DNA of 64,000 nt from Bradyrhizobium sp. CCGUVB1N3 (GTDB taxonomy: Bacteria; Pseudomonadota; Alphaproteobacteria; Rhizobiales; Xanthobacteraceae), in the NCBI RefSeq assembly GCF_024199925.1, contig NZ_JANADR010000001.1, forward strand, positions 3,906,001-3,970,000, in the 5' to 3' direction. This document shows, piece after piece, positions 48,666-57,181 of the stretch; within the stretch, counting starts at the first letter, position 1; the number at the start of each line of letters is the position of its first letter. The position numbers and the translations under genes are program-made. Below the pieces are notes generated by a model that did not search any database, was not told the DNA's origin, and saw only the letters and a list, made by a program, of their open reading frames with translations.

Positions 48666-49851
48666 TGGCACTGGACTTCCCCAACACTCCGAGCGTGGGT
48701 CAACTCTACCCGTCGCCAGCGGTGGCGGGCGTGCCGGTGTATCGTTGGAGTGGCGTGACGTGGGATGCGCAAAATCTGACAGGTACAGACGCGCCGAGCG
48801 ACGGTAAGACCTACGGTCGATTGAATGCGGCTTGGTCGCAAGCACTGCCTATTGCTGGTGGCACGTTGACTGGTAACTTGACGATTTCATCCGGCGGTCA
48901 ACTAATCATCTCTTCGGCCGTTGGCCAGATAACCTTGAACAAGGCATCAGGTAGTGCGGGGACAAATTGCTCGATTGGTGGGTTCACCACAGGGAATGCG
49001 CGTTGGGTCATGGAGTTCGGCAATGCTGCATCGGAGAGCGGCAGTAACGTGGGCAGCGACTTCGACATCATCCGTTACAATGATGCCGGCGTCGCCATAG
49101 ATACGCCGTTCAAGATCACCCGCTCGACTGGTGTCATCACGACTTCGATTGATCTAAAATGCGGTGGTGCCCTTACCGCACTTGGGAACAGCATTGTCGT
49201 ACAAGCACAAGCCGGTGCCAACGCTAATCTGTTCTTTAATGATGAGACCGGCGCCAACAAGTCCACAATGTACTGGGAGCGTTCTTCCGGGACTTTCCAC
49301 GTAACGAATGCAACCAAAGACTGGCAGTTTCAATCAGGTGGACAATTTCTAAGCGCTCTCGGTTATGTGTGCAAGCAAGGTTTTAGCGGAGGCTATGGCG
49401 GCAACAGTTTCAATCTTTTTTACAATTCCGGGCCGTGTCAACTGTGGATCGACGCGACCAACCTCGGCAACATCAGCGTCACCTCGGACTATCGCACCAA
49501 AAAGACGTGGCCGATCTGCGGAGCATGTGGTCGACCGTTAAGAAATTGCGGCCGATCTCATACACGCAGAAGGACTTCACGCCGCCATCGCAATTGGAGT
49601 ACAACGCCAAGGCTCGTGATGAGGGGCAAGAGGTTGGAACAGCTCCGATGTTCGCGGGTGATGATATCGAGCGTTGGGGTTTCCTAGCCCACGAGCTTCA
49701 AGAGGCAATGATTGATAGCGCAGCGAGTTGCCCGAAGGATGCGCCGGATGCGATCCAATCTCCGAACCCGTGGACGATCATCGCGGCTCTGACCAAGACG
49801 CTTCAGGAGGCAATGGCCCGCATTGAGATGCTGGAAGCCGCCGCGCGTTGA
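48662..49851 (+). CDS. Tail fibre with S74 intramolecular chaperone in the -1 frame
   Basis: The zero frame (to 49687) encodes a fibre shaft ([55 protein letters not shown]) up to [10 protein letters not shown], then loses homology. The -1 frame from 49504 continues as [20 protein letters not shown] and [14 protein letters not shown], then [18 protein letters not shown], which is the Peptidase_S74 chaperone. The switch lies on C AAA AAG at 49498-49504. It is either programmed slippage giving ~396 residues or a one-base lesion. Confidence 0.7.
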
Positions 49852-49872
49852 CGCAACGAACCTCCCGGCCTA

Positions 49873-49898
49873 GGCCCCGCTTCGGCGGGGCCTTTTTT
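49873..49898 (+). terminator. Intrinsic terminator of the late operon
   Basis: GGCCCCGC-TTCG-GCGGGGCC (49873-49892) is an 8-bp stem with a stable TTCG tetraloop, followed by six T. It ends the rightward structural operon after the fibre gene; the next gene is convergent. Confidence 0.92.
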
Positions 49899-49924
49899 GT
49901 GCCCAGCCAGACCCGGCAGCGATG

Positions 49925-50584
49925 TTAACGGGCCTGCGGCCTTTCGAGCATGTTGATCTGTTCCGCATGGATGCGATCAGAAAACCGGTGCAAGCGACGC
50001 TCGGCTTGCAAGATCTGTCCCGCGAACGACTCGGCAAGGTCGTTGATCGTCTCGACCACCATCCACGCGCGGTCGACCTCGGACAGGCTCTCGTAGTCCT
50101 TGGCCTGGTACAGCCGCGCGAGTTGCTTCTTTTTCGTCACGATGCGGCTTGCGATCTGCGAGAAGATCGATTTGATCATCGCGCTGCGTTCGGGCGTGTT
50201 CACCTCGTAGCCAACGCCGACCCAGTCGATCACGTACGGCTGGCATCCGGCCTCAGTCATTCTCGGATGAACTGCTGACCGGTTGATCTTGACGCGAAGC
50301 TGGTTACGCTGGTCGAGATAGCTGCGCCAGGCCGCCGACCGCTTACCTCCAGCTGGGCGCTCGATCAGCTTGTGGGACTCGATCCAGCTGTCGAACTCGT
50401 CGGCGTTGAACCTCATTCCGATAGGAAACCGCTTGTAGAACTGGCTGGCGAGGTCGACCTGCGCCTTCCCCCGTCGCGGGTTTGCATCGCCCCAAGGGCA
50501 TGTTTGGCGTTGCGGACACGACGGAGCTTTGCAACCTGTTTCCTCACTGCAGCTCTCCGACGATCTGCAAGGCTTCGCGTGCAT
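49925..50584 (-). CDS. Phage hypothetical protein downstream of ParB-like gene
   Basis: Up to 219 residues; the well-formed part runs from about residue 45: LASQFYKRFPIGMRFNADEF, DSWIESHKLIERPAGGKRSA, WRSYLDQRNQLRVKINRSAV, then two helices (SIFSQIASRIVTKKKQLARL). No family is recognised; the basic HTH-like first half might bind DNA. The annotated start overlaps the ParB-like gene by 41 bases and its Cys-rich first 35 residues may not be translated. Confidence 0.55.
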   Translation of the reverse strand: MHAKPCRSSESCSEETGCKAPSCPQRQTCPWGDANPRRGKAQVDLASQFYKRFPIGMRFNADEFDSWIESHKLIERPAGGKRSAAWRSYLDQRNQLRVKINRSAVHPRMTEAGCQPYVIDWVGVGYEVNTPERSAMIKSIFSQIASRIVTKKKQLARLYQAKDYESLSEVDRAWMVVETINDLAESFAGQILQAERRLHRFSDRIHAEQINMLERPQAR

Positions 50585-51881
50585 TGTTGATGGCGTTGCG
50601 CAATTCGGCGTTGGCAGTGAGCGTCACGCCCGTCGGTGCCCGCTCGCAGTGCGTCTTCAGCTTCTTGGCTTGCGACAGCATGGCGTTCGCCTGCCGTGAG
50701 AGCTGGTGCTGAAACTCGGTCGCCTGCCGGGTCCAATCGGACTTCAAGGCGCGGTCGTGTTCGTCGCCGTCAACCCGCCGCTGCTTCACCCGGATGTCAT
50801 GCACCATGTAGGCGATGCGCTCGCTGATGAACCGGGCAGTGACGTCGATCTGGTTCTTATAGGCGATCTCGACCAGCTCGCGCGCGAGAGCTGCCTGATT
50901 GCTGACCGGCAGCAACGACGCGACATTCGGCGCGGTGACGGCCTTGCGGAAGGCTTCCAACAATCCGGCCTGATCGAGCACTTTCGCCACGCCTGCGAGA
51001 TCGAACGTGATCGGCGTGCTGACACTCGTGTTGCGAGCGCTTCGTGCGACATTGGTGGCTTTCTGCGCCTGGCTGTGCTGCTTCGCACGCTGGGTAGCAG
51101 CCTTTCCTTTGGCGTTCGCCTTGGCCTTGGCCGCCTCGGCTGCTTCCCGCTCGCGCCTGGCCTTCGCCTTGTTAGCTTCGTCGGCAGCGGCCTTGGCCTT
51201 AGCGGCGGCAGCTTGACGGCGCGCTTCGGCAGCTGCGGCCTCACGCTCAGCTTCCGCCCGCTCGCGCTCGGCCGTTTCCAGCTCTGCGACGGCGGCGGCG
51301 TTCTCGTCTTCGACCTCGGTCGCGACTTCGTCGATGATCCGGGCATAGTCGCCGGAGGATTTCAGGACGGCCAGTTGCTGACGGACGGTGTGTTCGTTGA
51401 TGTCGGGTACATTCTGGAGAAATTCGGTGATGATTGGCTCGCCGATGCCTTTGGCGCTGGCGATGTTGCCTTGCAGCTTGTCGAGGTCGTGGTTTCTCGC
51501 GAAATCACGAGAAACCCCTCCCGTCATGATCTGCTTTGCCAGATAGCGCAGTGCCGCCGCCACGGTGCCGACCTGCGCCGTGCCTGATTGTCCGCGCTGC
51601 GTTGCGTTCTCCCTCGCGTAGATGCGGATCATGCCGACCATGTCGATGTCGCCGACGAACAGATCGGCGCTCTTGATGCCAGCCTTGAGGGCTTCGGCTA
51701 CCCGGTGGTGCCCCGCAGCGATCTCCAGCTCGCCGTTCTCGTTCTTGCGCAGGACCACGCCGCCCCAGAACCCATCCTGCCGGATCGACTTCTCTAGATT
51801 GACGACGACGTCGGGTGCCATCGGATCGACCTTGAAATCGCGGGCCGGATTAGGCTTCAACTGATCGAGCTTAACGAGCAT
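50544..51881 (-). CDS. ParB-like nuclease-domain protein with long coiled coil
   Basis: Residues 1-130 form a ParB/Srx-like domain (KLDQLKPNPARDFKVDPMAP, IRQDGFWGGVVLRKNENGEL, IAAGHHRVAEALKAGI). The middle (~195-280) is an Ala/Glu/Arg-rich coiled coil (ERERAEAEREAAAAEARRQA). The C-terminal ~150 residues are mostly helical and unassigned. Such proteins can act as phage partition, regulatory or nuclease factors. The ATG at 51881 follows AAGGGAG; GTG 51884 is alternative. It heads the distal end of the leftward operon. Confidence 0.75.
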   Translation of the reverse strand: MLVKLDQLKPNPARDFKVDPMAPDVVVNLEKSIRQDGFWGGVVLRKNENGELEIAAGHHRVAEALKAGIKSADLFVGDIDMVGMIRIYARENATQRGQSGTAQVGTVAAALRYLAKQIMTGGVSRDFARNHDLDKLQGNIASAKGIGEPIITEFLQNVPDINEHTVRQQLAVLKSSGDYARIIDEVATEVEDENAAAVAELETAERERAEAEREAAAAEARRQAAAAKAKAAADEANKAKARREREAAEAAKAKANAKGKAATQRAKQHSQAQKATNVARSARNTSVSTPITFDLAGVAKVLDQAGLLEAFRKAVTAPNVASLLPVSNQAALARELVEIAYKNQIDVTARFISERIAYMVHDIRVKQRRVDGDEHDRALKSDWTRQATEFQHQLSRQANAMLSQAKKLKTHCERAPTGVTLTANAELRNAINNAREALQIVGELQ

Positions 51882-51906
51882 CACACTCCCTTTCGAAACG
51901 TCCGTG

Positions 51907-51931
51907 GCCGCCGCTTAGCGGGGCTTTTTTT
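51907..51931 (+). terminator. Terminator-like hairpin, rightward
   Basis: CCGC-TTA-GCGG with flanking GCC/GGC pairs and seven T (51925-51931) forms a rightward terminator, although no rightward gene precedes it. It and the following bases (CAGACTGGCAGCG) resemble the terminator and downstream CAGACCCGGCAGCG at 49873-49920, so the two are likely duplicated copies of one element. Confidence 0.6.
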
Positions 51932-51997
51932 GTGTCTTGAACCAGACTGGCAGCGTCGAAGGCCCTGGGTGCCCTATCGGGAATTCCCGAGACGCGG

Positions 51998-52177
51998 TCA
52001 TCCCCGCTCATTCGTTCCCTCCCGCGCGGCGTCACACAACATGGAAAGGATTTCGGCGGCCTTGCGCCGGGCGATCTTCTGCCGCTTGATCATGCCCTCG
52101 TGGGTCACATAGCGGGTGAAGGCGTTCGTATCGATGATGCGAGCGGCTTGCTCGATGATCTCGTCTTTGGTCGTCAT
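51998..52177 (-). CDS. Small phage hypothetical protein
   Basis: The 59-residue protein (TTKDEIIEQAARIIDTNAFT, MIKRQKIARRKAAEILSMLC) is helical and basic. The ATG at 52177 overlaps the upstream stop as ATGA. It resembles small alphaproteobacterial phage proteins of unknown function; nothing more specific can be said. Confidence 0.6.
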   Translation of the reverse strand: MTTKDEIIEQAARIIDTNAFTRYVTHEGMIKRQKIARRKAAEILSMLCDAAREGTNERG

Positions 52178-52503
52178 TTCTTCGACCTCGGCTCGATCAG
52201 CTGCCGGAACGCATCCCGTCCTTCTTCGCTCTCGGCCCACGCCTCGGACTCCTCCGGGCTCGCGTCGAAGTCCCCATTGATGTGCCGCTTTCGCACAGCC
52301 TCGATGGCCTGGGCCCGCTTCTGATCGTTGAACGACAGCGCGACCTGGGCTGCCACGCGGAGGTCCTTTTCCAGCTCCATCTCGGGAAGATCGAGCGGGG
52401 AAAGGAAATCGTGATAGAAGCCGGTCGCCGCGCGCTCGGCCATCTCGTGCAGCCCGACCTCGCGCAATGCGCCAGCCAGCTTGTCCTTGGTGTGCTCGGT
52501 CAT
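52174..52503 (-). CDS. Small phage hypothetical protein
   Basis: This 109-residue acidic helical protein (HTKDKLAGALREVGLHEMAE, LEKDLRVAAQVALSFNDQKR, AQAIEAVRKRHINGDF) ends with a basic SRKK-like tail. It is coupled by 4-base overlaps on both sides. No family is recognised, but the pattern is compatible with a small phage accessory protein found next to similar ones. Confidence 0.65.
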   Translation of the reverse strand: MTEHTKDKLAGALREVGLHEMAERAATGFYHDFLSPLDLPEMELEKDLRVAAQVALSFNDQKRAQAIEAVRKRHINGDFDASPEESEAWAESEEGRDAFRQLIEPRSKK

Positions 52504-52946
52504 GAAGGCTCCAGCTCAACGAAGTTGATGGCGACGCGACCGGGCTCGTATTCCTCGACCCACACGCGATAGGGACGGCTCGGCGGATATCCAGAGAAGC
52601 CGAACGCCTCCAGCACCATCTTGGCGGCGTGCTCATTCGGGACCTTGCCGGGAACGCGCGAGGAGATTGAGAGATGCCGGAACAGTCCGGAGGCCTGCTC
52701 CTCGAACGAGATCGCGGCGACGTAGGACCCGAGCTGCACGGGATAGCTCGGATATTCCCTGCGGAGCGCCTCGATGCGGTCAGGGTCCGGCCGCTCGCCG
52801 AGCTTCAGCGTATTGGTCGGATGGTCTCGGTCGTCGACAATGATCTGCCGCATCTTTTCCCAGGGCATCGGCTTGGCCAGCGCCGACCGGATCGCCTTAG
52901 CGATCTCGGCCCGCTCGTTTTCGCCGATAATGAGTACGCCGCTCAT
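52500..52946 (-). CDS. Phage hypothetical protein
   Basis: The 148-residue protein contains ENERAEIAKAIRSALAKPMP, WEKMRQIIVDDRDHPTNTL, SYVAAISFEEQASGLFRHLS and a C-terminal WVEEYEPGRVAINFVELEP. The mix of helix and strand suggests a compact alpha/beta fold; no family is assigned. The ATG at 52946 overlaps the upstream stop as ATGA and is preferred over the longer frame. Confidence 0.65.
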   Translation of the reverse strand: MSGVLIIGENERAEIAKAIRSALAKPMPWEKMRQIIVDDRDHPTNTLKLGERPDPDRIEALRREYPSYPVQLGSYVAAISFEEQASGLFRHLSISSRVPGKVPNEHAAKMVLEAFGFSGYPPSRPYRVWVEEYEPGRVAINFVELEPS

Positions 52947-53242
52947 TGCATCGTCTCCCCATCGGGTCCGATTTCCATGATCTCGGCGCGCTGGGACAGC
53001 TTGATCAGCTTGATCGTCTTGCCGCTCATCGCCGCGATCCAGCGCGCCCAGGGGAGACACAGTTTCAGCCGCTCCTCGTCGGCGGCGATCAGCGGGATCA
53101 GCGTGCCGGGTCCCATCAACGGCGCGGCGCAGAGACCTTCACCGGTCTCGTCGCTGGAGATGAAGGCCCAGACAGCGTCGATGCGCCTCAACTCGTTCGG
53201 CGGGGAATGCACTTCGGGATCGTCGTCGCGCGGATCAGACAT
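52943..53242 (-). CDS. Small phage hypothetical protein
   Basis: The 99-residue protein (LRRIDAVWAFISSDETGEGL, CAAPLMGPGTLIPLIAADEE, RLKLCLPWARWIAAMSGKTI) is a beta/alpha protein of unknown function. It is the gene immediately downstream of the repressor on the same strand and is coupled to the following gene by a 4-base overlap. Confidence 0.65.
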   Translation of the reverse strand: MSDPRDDDPEVHSPPNELRRIDAVWAFISSDETGEGLCAAPLMGPGTLIPLIAADEERLKLCLPWARWIAAMSGKTIKLIKLSQRAEIMEIGPDGETMQ

Positions 53243-53265
53243 AGCTGGGCCTCCTCGTCAGTGCC

Positions 53266-53664
53266 TCAGTGCCCCTCCGCGGCCAGCGAGCGCGTCAGGG
53301 AGATGATGCTGCGCCGGACCTGCTGGCTTTCCACCCGTGACCAGGCCTCGATCAAATCGATGCCGTCCCTGCTCGCGACGAACTCACTAACCAAACTGTT
53401 CTTCTGCTTGTCCCATGGAAGGTCCCCACCGATCAGAGCCGCCACCGTGGTCTTGAGGAAAGCGGCGATCTCGCCCAATCGCGCCGCTGCGACACGGTTG
53501 GTGCCCTTCTCGTACTTCTGAATTTGCTGGAAGCTGACGCCCAGGGCCTCCCCCAACTCGGACTGGCTGATGTGCAGCTCAAGCCTCCGCGACCGGATAT
53601 TCCTGCCGAGTTCGCGATCCCCATCGTTCACCGCACGCGGCGATGTCTTTTGTCTACGGCGCAT
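53266..53664 (-). CDS. XRE-family (cI-like) transcriptional regulator
   Basis: The 132-residue protein has an HTH_3 domain at ~residues 18-72: LGRNIRSRRLELHISQSELG, EALGVSFQQIQKYEKGTNRV, AAARLGEIAAFLKT. The C-terminal part is short and lacks a LexA-type protease, so induction would not follow the lambda route. It is the best candidate for the lysogeny repressor, although it lies in the middle of a leftward gene set rather than at the divergent region near 5000. Confidence 0.85.
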   Translation of the reverse strand: MRRRQKTSPRAVNDGDRELGRNIRSRRLELHISQSELGEALGVSFQQIQKYEKGTNRVAAARLGEIAAFLKTTVAALIGGDLPWDKQKNSLVSEFVASRDGIDLIEAWSRVESQQVRRSIISLTRSLAAEGH

Positions 53665-53802
53665 CTTTGCGCTCCTTCATTACATGCCCAGTTTTTAGCA
53701 TCGCGCCGCCCAGATCGAGCTCTGCGCTGCGCCTCGTTTCCTTCCAGCTGGTCGTTTATCTCGGGGAGTTCTCCCTTCTCGTATCCGCGCTACGTCATTC
53801 GC

Positions 53803-54546
53803 TCATGCGGATGCGGCCTGCTCCACTTGGTGCAGCTGCCGAGCGCGCTTCTTCCTCGTAGTCGGCTTCGCCGGCGCGACCTTTTTCGTCTTCTTTGCGG
53901 ACGGCGTCGGCACCGCTGGCTTCAGTCTGACCTCGCCACGGTAACTCTCGATCTGTTCGTGTTGCTTGAGGTATTGCAGCTTCAATTTGATCTGCGTCGG
54001 GGTCAGGCCGGTGTCGCGCACCAGGGCCGAGATCGCGACCCATTTGTCGAGCGACAGATACTCGACCAGCTTGATGCTGCGCGACGACGGCTTGATCACC
54101 GGGGCGGCCGGTTGCGGCTTCGGAACGTGCGTTGTGAGCACCTCGCGCATGCCGGTCGCGATCTTGGTAAGCCGCAGCACCAGCTCGGTCAGATCGGCGA
54201 CTTCTCCGCGCAGCGCCTTCATCTGGTCCGGGATCGGGACGACGGCCTCGGGTTGCGGCAACTCCAGCGCCTTCGTTAAGGGCTTCGGCTTCTCCGGCTT
54301 GTCGTTCTGAGACTTCAGCGTCACGTTGTCGGCGCGCAGCAGCTTACGGACCTCGGCGCGCGTGTTCATGCGGGCCCGCCAGTCGCTGGCCGTCTTCGCG
54401 ACGATCACGCGGCGGACCTCCTTTTCCGGCACCACCTGCCAGGCGATCTCGATGTGCCCGCCATTGGTGTCTCGGGTCTGCCCCTTGACACCATGCAGCT
54501 TCAGTTCGTTGAGCGCGATCTCGGTCAGTTCATTGCTGTACGCCAT
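53803..54546 (-). CDS. Phage hypothetical protein with possible winged helix
   Basis: The 247-residue protein has an N-terminal domain (AYSNELTEIALNELKLHGVK, HIEIAWQVVPEKEVRRVIVA, WRARMNTRAEVRKLLRADNV), a Pro/Lys linker, a helical segment (LRGEVADLTELVLRLTKIAT), and a C-terminal HTH-like part (KLVEYLSLDKWVAISALVRD, TGLTPTQIKLKLQYLKQ) with a basic tail. A DNA-binding role is likely. No family is recognised. Confidence 0.65.
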   Translation of the reverse strand: MAYSNELTEIALNELKLHGVKGQTRDTNGGHIEIAWQVVPEKEVRRVIVAKTASDWRARMNTRAEVRKLLRADNVTLKSQNDKPEKPKPLTKALELPQPEAVVPIPDQMKALRGEVADLTELVLRLTKIATGMREVLTTHVPKPQPAAPVIKPSSRSIKLVEYLSLDKWVAISALVRDTGLTPTQIKLKLQYLKQHEQIESYRGEVRLKPAVPTPSAKKTKKVAPAKPTTRKKRARQLHQVEQAASA

Positions 54547-54555
54547 TCCCTAAAC

Positions 54556-55119
54556 CTATCCCTTGCCGTTCGTCTCGATGGTCGCCGACGCTCGACCACC
54601 GAGCGCCTCCGCGATTTCTGCTAATGAGTGAGTGCGGCCCGCAGCGATGCCGCTGTCGATCTCGCGCCATTGCCCCGCCAAGTCGAACGGTGGCGCGAAC
54701 ACGGCGAGAGCTTTCCTGGAGTTGAAACGGATCAGCGCAGCAATGCCCTTTTCGGCGCGGCGGGTCAGCCAGCGTCGCAGGGCGGGATCGCGGTGGGCAT
54801 CGCGGTGGTGCGGATCGACCCATACCTGGACGACCTGAATGTTCTGAGCGTCGCCCGTCTCGTTGTCGCGGACCGTGACGAAGTCGGGCATGAGATCGAG
54901 CACATAGTGCGATCTATCGGGTCGCGACAGATCGTCAGCGTCATCGTTGATCAGCCAGCGACAATTCCACAGGCCGCACTCAGGCGGCATCTTCGCCGTG
55001 TGATAGACGGCGCATCCCTTGTGGAATTGTTGAAAGCGGCAACGTTCGCCCGCAGCCTTTTGTAAAGGCGGCACAGGCAAAAGCTTGCAACACAACGAGC
55101 AGTCACCGCAGCGTCTCAT
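54556..55119 (-). CDS. YkgJ-like CxxCxxCC cluster protein
   Basis: The 187-residue protein starts MRRCGDCSLCCKLLPV, the CxxCxxCC signature of zinc/iron-chelating YkgJ-type proteins, with further Cys at CRFQQFHKGCAVY and CGLWNCRWL. This gives the full set of eight metal-binding cysteines. The rest is an alpha/beta part of unknown role. It is the first gene of the leftward operon. Such genes occur occasionally in alphaproteobacterial phages, perhaps as modification or redox factors. Confidence 0.75.
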   Translation of the reverse strand: MRRCGDCSLCCKLLPVPPLQKAAGERCRFQQFHKGCAVYHTAKMPPECGLWNCRWLINDDADDLSRPDRSHYVLDLMPDFVTVRDNETGDAQNIQVVQVWVDPHHRDAHRDPALRRWLTRRAEKGIAALIRFNSRKALAVFAPPFDLAGQWREIDSGIAAGRTHSLAEIAEALGGRASATIETNGKG

Positions 55120-55325
55120 CGGTGCCCGTCCAATCTATGCACATTAGTCGCGCGGCTTGTGCCGCTGCTTATGTGTTGATGATTAGTATGATGATTGTGG
55201 CGAAATAAATTTGGCCGCACAGGTTTTCGCCACAGCCAAAGTTGAAATCCGAGTTGAGCGATTATTCAGTTGTCGTCCGAGTTGACTATGGCCAACCCGA
55301 ACGACAACCTTTAGGACAGATGGAC

Positions 55326-55430
55326 CGGCGAGGAAGACTATGCACATGCCCGACTTGCCGTAGGCGGCGATATCGGGTCCGCCTCGCCGACACTGGCCCG
55401 CCCTTCGTCATCCGAAGGGCGGGCTTTTTT
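55326..55430 (+). ncRNA. Structured small RNA candidate with intrinsic terminator
   Basis: CGGCGAGG (55326-55333) pairs with CCTCGCCG (55382-55389), enclosing CCCGA/TCGGG (55349/55373) and GCCG-TAGG-CGGC (55357-55368). This nested fold is followed directly by a 12-bp terminator stem GCCCGCCCTTCG/CGAAGGGCGGGC and six T (55396-55430). The segment lies between divergent operons and holds no convincing protein; the weak frame at 55242-55484 has no family. It could be an sRNA or a transcript leader. Confidence 0.55.
55396..55430 (+). terminator. Strong intrinsic terminator
   Basis: A 12-bp perfect stem with a 5-base loop followed by TTTTTT at 55425-55430, oriented rightward. It terminates the candidate small RNA and insulates the downstream HTH gene from upstream transcription. 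Confidence 0.9.
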
Positions 55431-55591
55431 CATCGACATGCGAGCGCGGTCAATCCGGACAATTTGTCCACTCGACGAAAGTAGCTAGGCGTATAAAAAT
55501 CTCATAAGTGCCGCGTTACTGCATCGTAACTTGGCGCGCGGACGGTGCTTCGCTAGAGGCGTGTGGGGGCGCACAAGGACTTGATTTAGGA

Positions 55592-56080
55592 ATGATGCAC
55601 GGCGTCCCTTTCAGCCTGTGGCAACATCAGGCTGCGATTGTCTACCAGATGATCCTCACCATCTGCTTGACGCTTCACCGCGATCACGGGCGCAAGAGCC
55701 ACGTGGGCGCCGCGAGCGAGGAACTCCTCGTGGCCATGGTGATCCGCGTCAACGACGGCGCTGGCCTTCCGCCGATCTCGATCAGCGCGATAGGGAGGCA
55801 GCTCAACATGTCGCGCACCAGTGTTCGTCGCGCGGTCGGCGCGCTGATCCGCCACAAGGGCGTGATCTGCAAATGCCGCGATGGCTACATGGGCAATCCG
55901 AAATATGTGGCGGTGCGGCCCGACGCCGATGATTACATCCCGCATATCCAGAACGCGATCACCACAGCCGCCACCCAGCTTGCGACGCTGAGGAGAGCAG
56001 CGGCCCGACGCGGCCCGAAGAATGGTGTTCGGGCGCGGTCGGTGCGAAAGGCCAAGGTCGCCAAGAAGGCGGATCGGTAA
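55592..56080 (+). CDS. Winged-helix/HTH DNA-binding phage protein
   Basis: About 162 residues. The HTH is visible as ISISAIGRQLNMSRTSVRRA, VGALIRHKGVICKCRDGYM, preceded by helices (LWQHQAAIVYQMILTICLTL). A basic C-terminal tail follows (RGPKNGVRARSVRKAKVAKK). It resembles MarR/GntR-type phage regulators, perhaps an antirepressor or late regulator. The ATG at 55592 or 55595 is preferred; a GTG at 55508 would add 28 residues of unlikely sequence. Confidence 0.7.
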   Translation: MMHGVPFSLWQHQAAIVYQMILTICLTLHRDHGRKSHVGAASEELLVAMVIRVNDGAGLPPISISAIGRQLNMSRTSVRRAVGALIRHKGVICKCRDGYMGNPKYVAVRPDADDYIPHIQNAITTAATQLATLRRAAARRGPKNGVRARSVRKAKVAKKADR

Positions 56081-56119
56081 GAGCCGTGACCGGCCCCACA
56101 CCGGACGCTATAAGGGGCC

Positions 56120-56368
56120 ATGATCACCGAAGTCCTCGCACAGATCCGCGCGCCCAGCTTCACAGCCGGTATCGTGCTGTTCGACGACGTGGTCGTCGAG
56201 ACGGCTTCCGTCGTCCGCTACATGCGACGATGGTCGCGAGACAAGGTGCGCGCGGAATGCGAGCAACGAGGCTGGACCGTCAGCGTTGTGAATGTGATGA
56301 AGCGCGAGGATGTCACGGCGCCGCCGAATGCCGAAGCTCGACATCGTGCAGCACGGGGAGAGCTTTGA
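56120..56368 (+). CDS. Small phage hypothetical protein
   Basis: The 82-residue protein (ITEVLAQIRAPSFTAGIVLF, DDVVVETASVVRYMRRWSRD, KVRAECEQRGWTVSVVN) looks like a small alpha/beta protein with phage-like codon use. No family is recognised. It follows the HTH gene by 39 bases and overlaps the next small frame. Confidence 0.55.
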   Translation: MITEVLAQIRAPSFTAGIVLFDDVVVETASVVRYMRRWSRDKVRAECEQRGWTVSVVNVMKREDVTAPPNAEARHRAARGEL

Positions 56369-56570
56369 GGTCGTGCGGGCCGACGGGTTAAAGCGACCCT
56401 TGGCAAATGGGAGGCGTCCATATAAGAACCATGAACCCGGCAGTGGATCACTCTTGTCTATCGGGGTTGACGCCGTGCCTGCGATTAAAGAACGGACGAC
56501 TAACTGCCGGGATATCGAACAGCAGTTGGGATATTTGCCAGAAGTCTCGACAGAGGCGGACCACAAATAG
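56328..56570 (+). CDS. Last small phage gene at the right edge
   Basis: The 80-residue product starts MPKLDIVQHGESFEVVRADG, a compact beta motif plausible for a small phage protein. After about residue 25 its composition changes (GSLLSIGVDAVPAIKERTTN). This change, near 56430, coincides with a fall in GC and could be the right boundary of the prophage. The stop is 8 bases from the convergent pabA-like stop. Confidence 0.4.
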   Translation: MPKLDIVQHGESFEVVRADGLKRPLANGRRPYKNHEPGSGSLLSIGVDAVPAIKERTTNCRDIEQQLGYLPEVSTEADHK

Positions 56571-56578
56571 ACCCATCG

Positions 56579-57181
56579 TCACTCAGCGATACTGTCTTGC
56601 CAGTCGTTGGCGATTTTTAGGAAGTTGGCCAAGAGGGTATGACCATGCTGCGTCAGAATCGATTCGGGGTGAAACTGAACGCCATAAGTCGGTTCAGTGA
56701 AGTGGGCGAGCCCCATGATTTCCTCCCTTTCGCTTCGGGCGGTGATGAGAAGCGGGATGGCCTCTGCGGCCGAGGCGGGCAGTTCGACTGCAAGCGAATG
56801 ATAGCGCCCGGCGTTGAACGGACTCGGCACGCCTTGAAAAACCCCACTTCCATCATGGAGAATCGGAGTAGCCCGCCCATGCAGCGGCTCTTGGGCACGT
56901 CGCACCAAACCGCCAAATGCCTCACCAATGCACTGGTGGCCAAGGCAGATGCCTAATATCGGGATTCTGCCACTGAGTTCGCGTACGAATGCCAGACAGT
57001 TTCCGGCGTCCTCCGGAGCGCATGGTCCGGGGGACAGAACGATAGCAGCAGGCCCGAGTTCCAGGATCCCGCTGACGTCGATCGCGTCGTTTCGAATTAC
57101 ACGAGGTACTTCATCAAGCTCGGCGAGATACCGTGCCACGGTAAATACGAACGAATCGTAATTGTCGATGAGGAGGATCAT
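56579..57181 (-). CDS. pabA: Aminodeoxychorismate synthase glutaminase subunit
   Basis: Hydrolyses glutamine and passes ammonia to PabB. The 200-residue class I amidotransferase begins LIDNYDSFVFTVARYLAE, with nucleophile Cys in ILGICLGHQCIG, oxyanion-loop LSPGPCAPEDAG, and His/Glu in YGVQFHPESILTQHG. The ATG at 57181 overlaps the pabB stop (ATGA), indicating coupled, stoichiometric synthesis. Anthranilate synthase component II has the same fold, but the PIKGT lysine in the partner assigns it to aminodeoxychorismate formation. Confidence 0.9.
   Translation of the reverse strand: MILLIDNYDSFVFTVARYLAELDEVPRVIRNDAIDVSGILELGPAAIVLSPGPCAPEDAGNCLAFVRELSGRIPILGICLGHQCIGEAFGGLVRRAQEPLHGRATPILHDGSGVFQGVPSPFNAGRYHSLAVELPASAAEAIPLLITARSEREEIMGLAHFTEPTYGVQFHPESILTQHGHTLLANFLKIANDWQDSIAE

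Noticed and set aside
55242..55484. 80-residue rightward frame with CTCPTCRRRR
   Set aside because: It spans the nested stems and the terminator, which better explain the sequence; there is no ribosome site.
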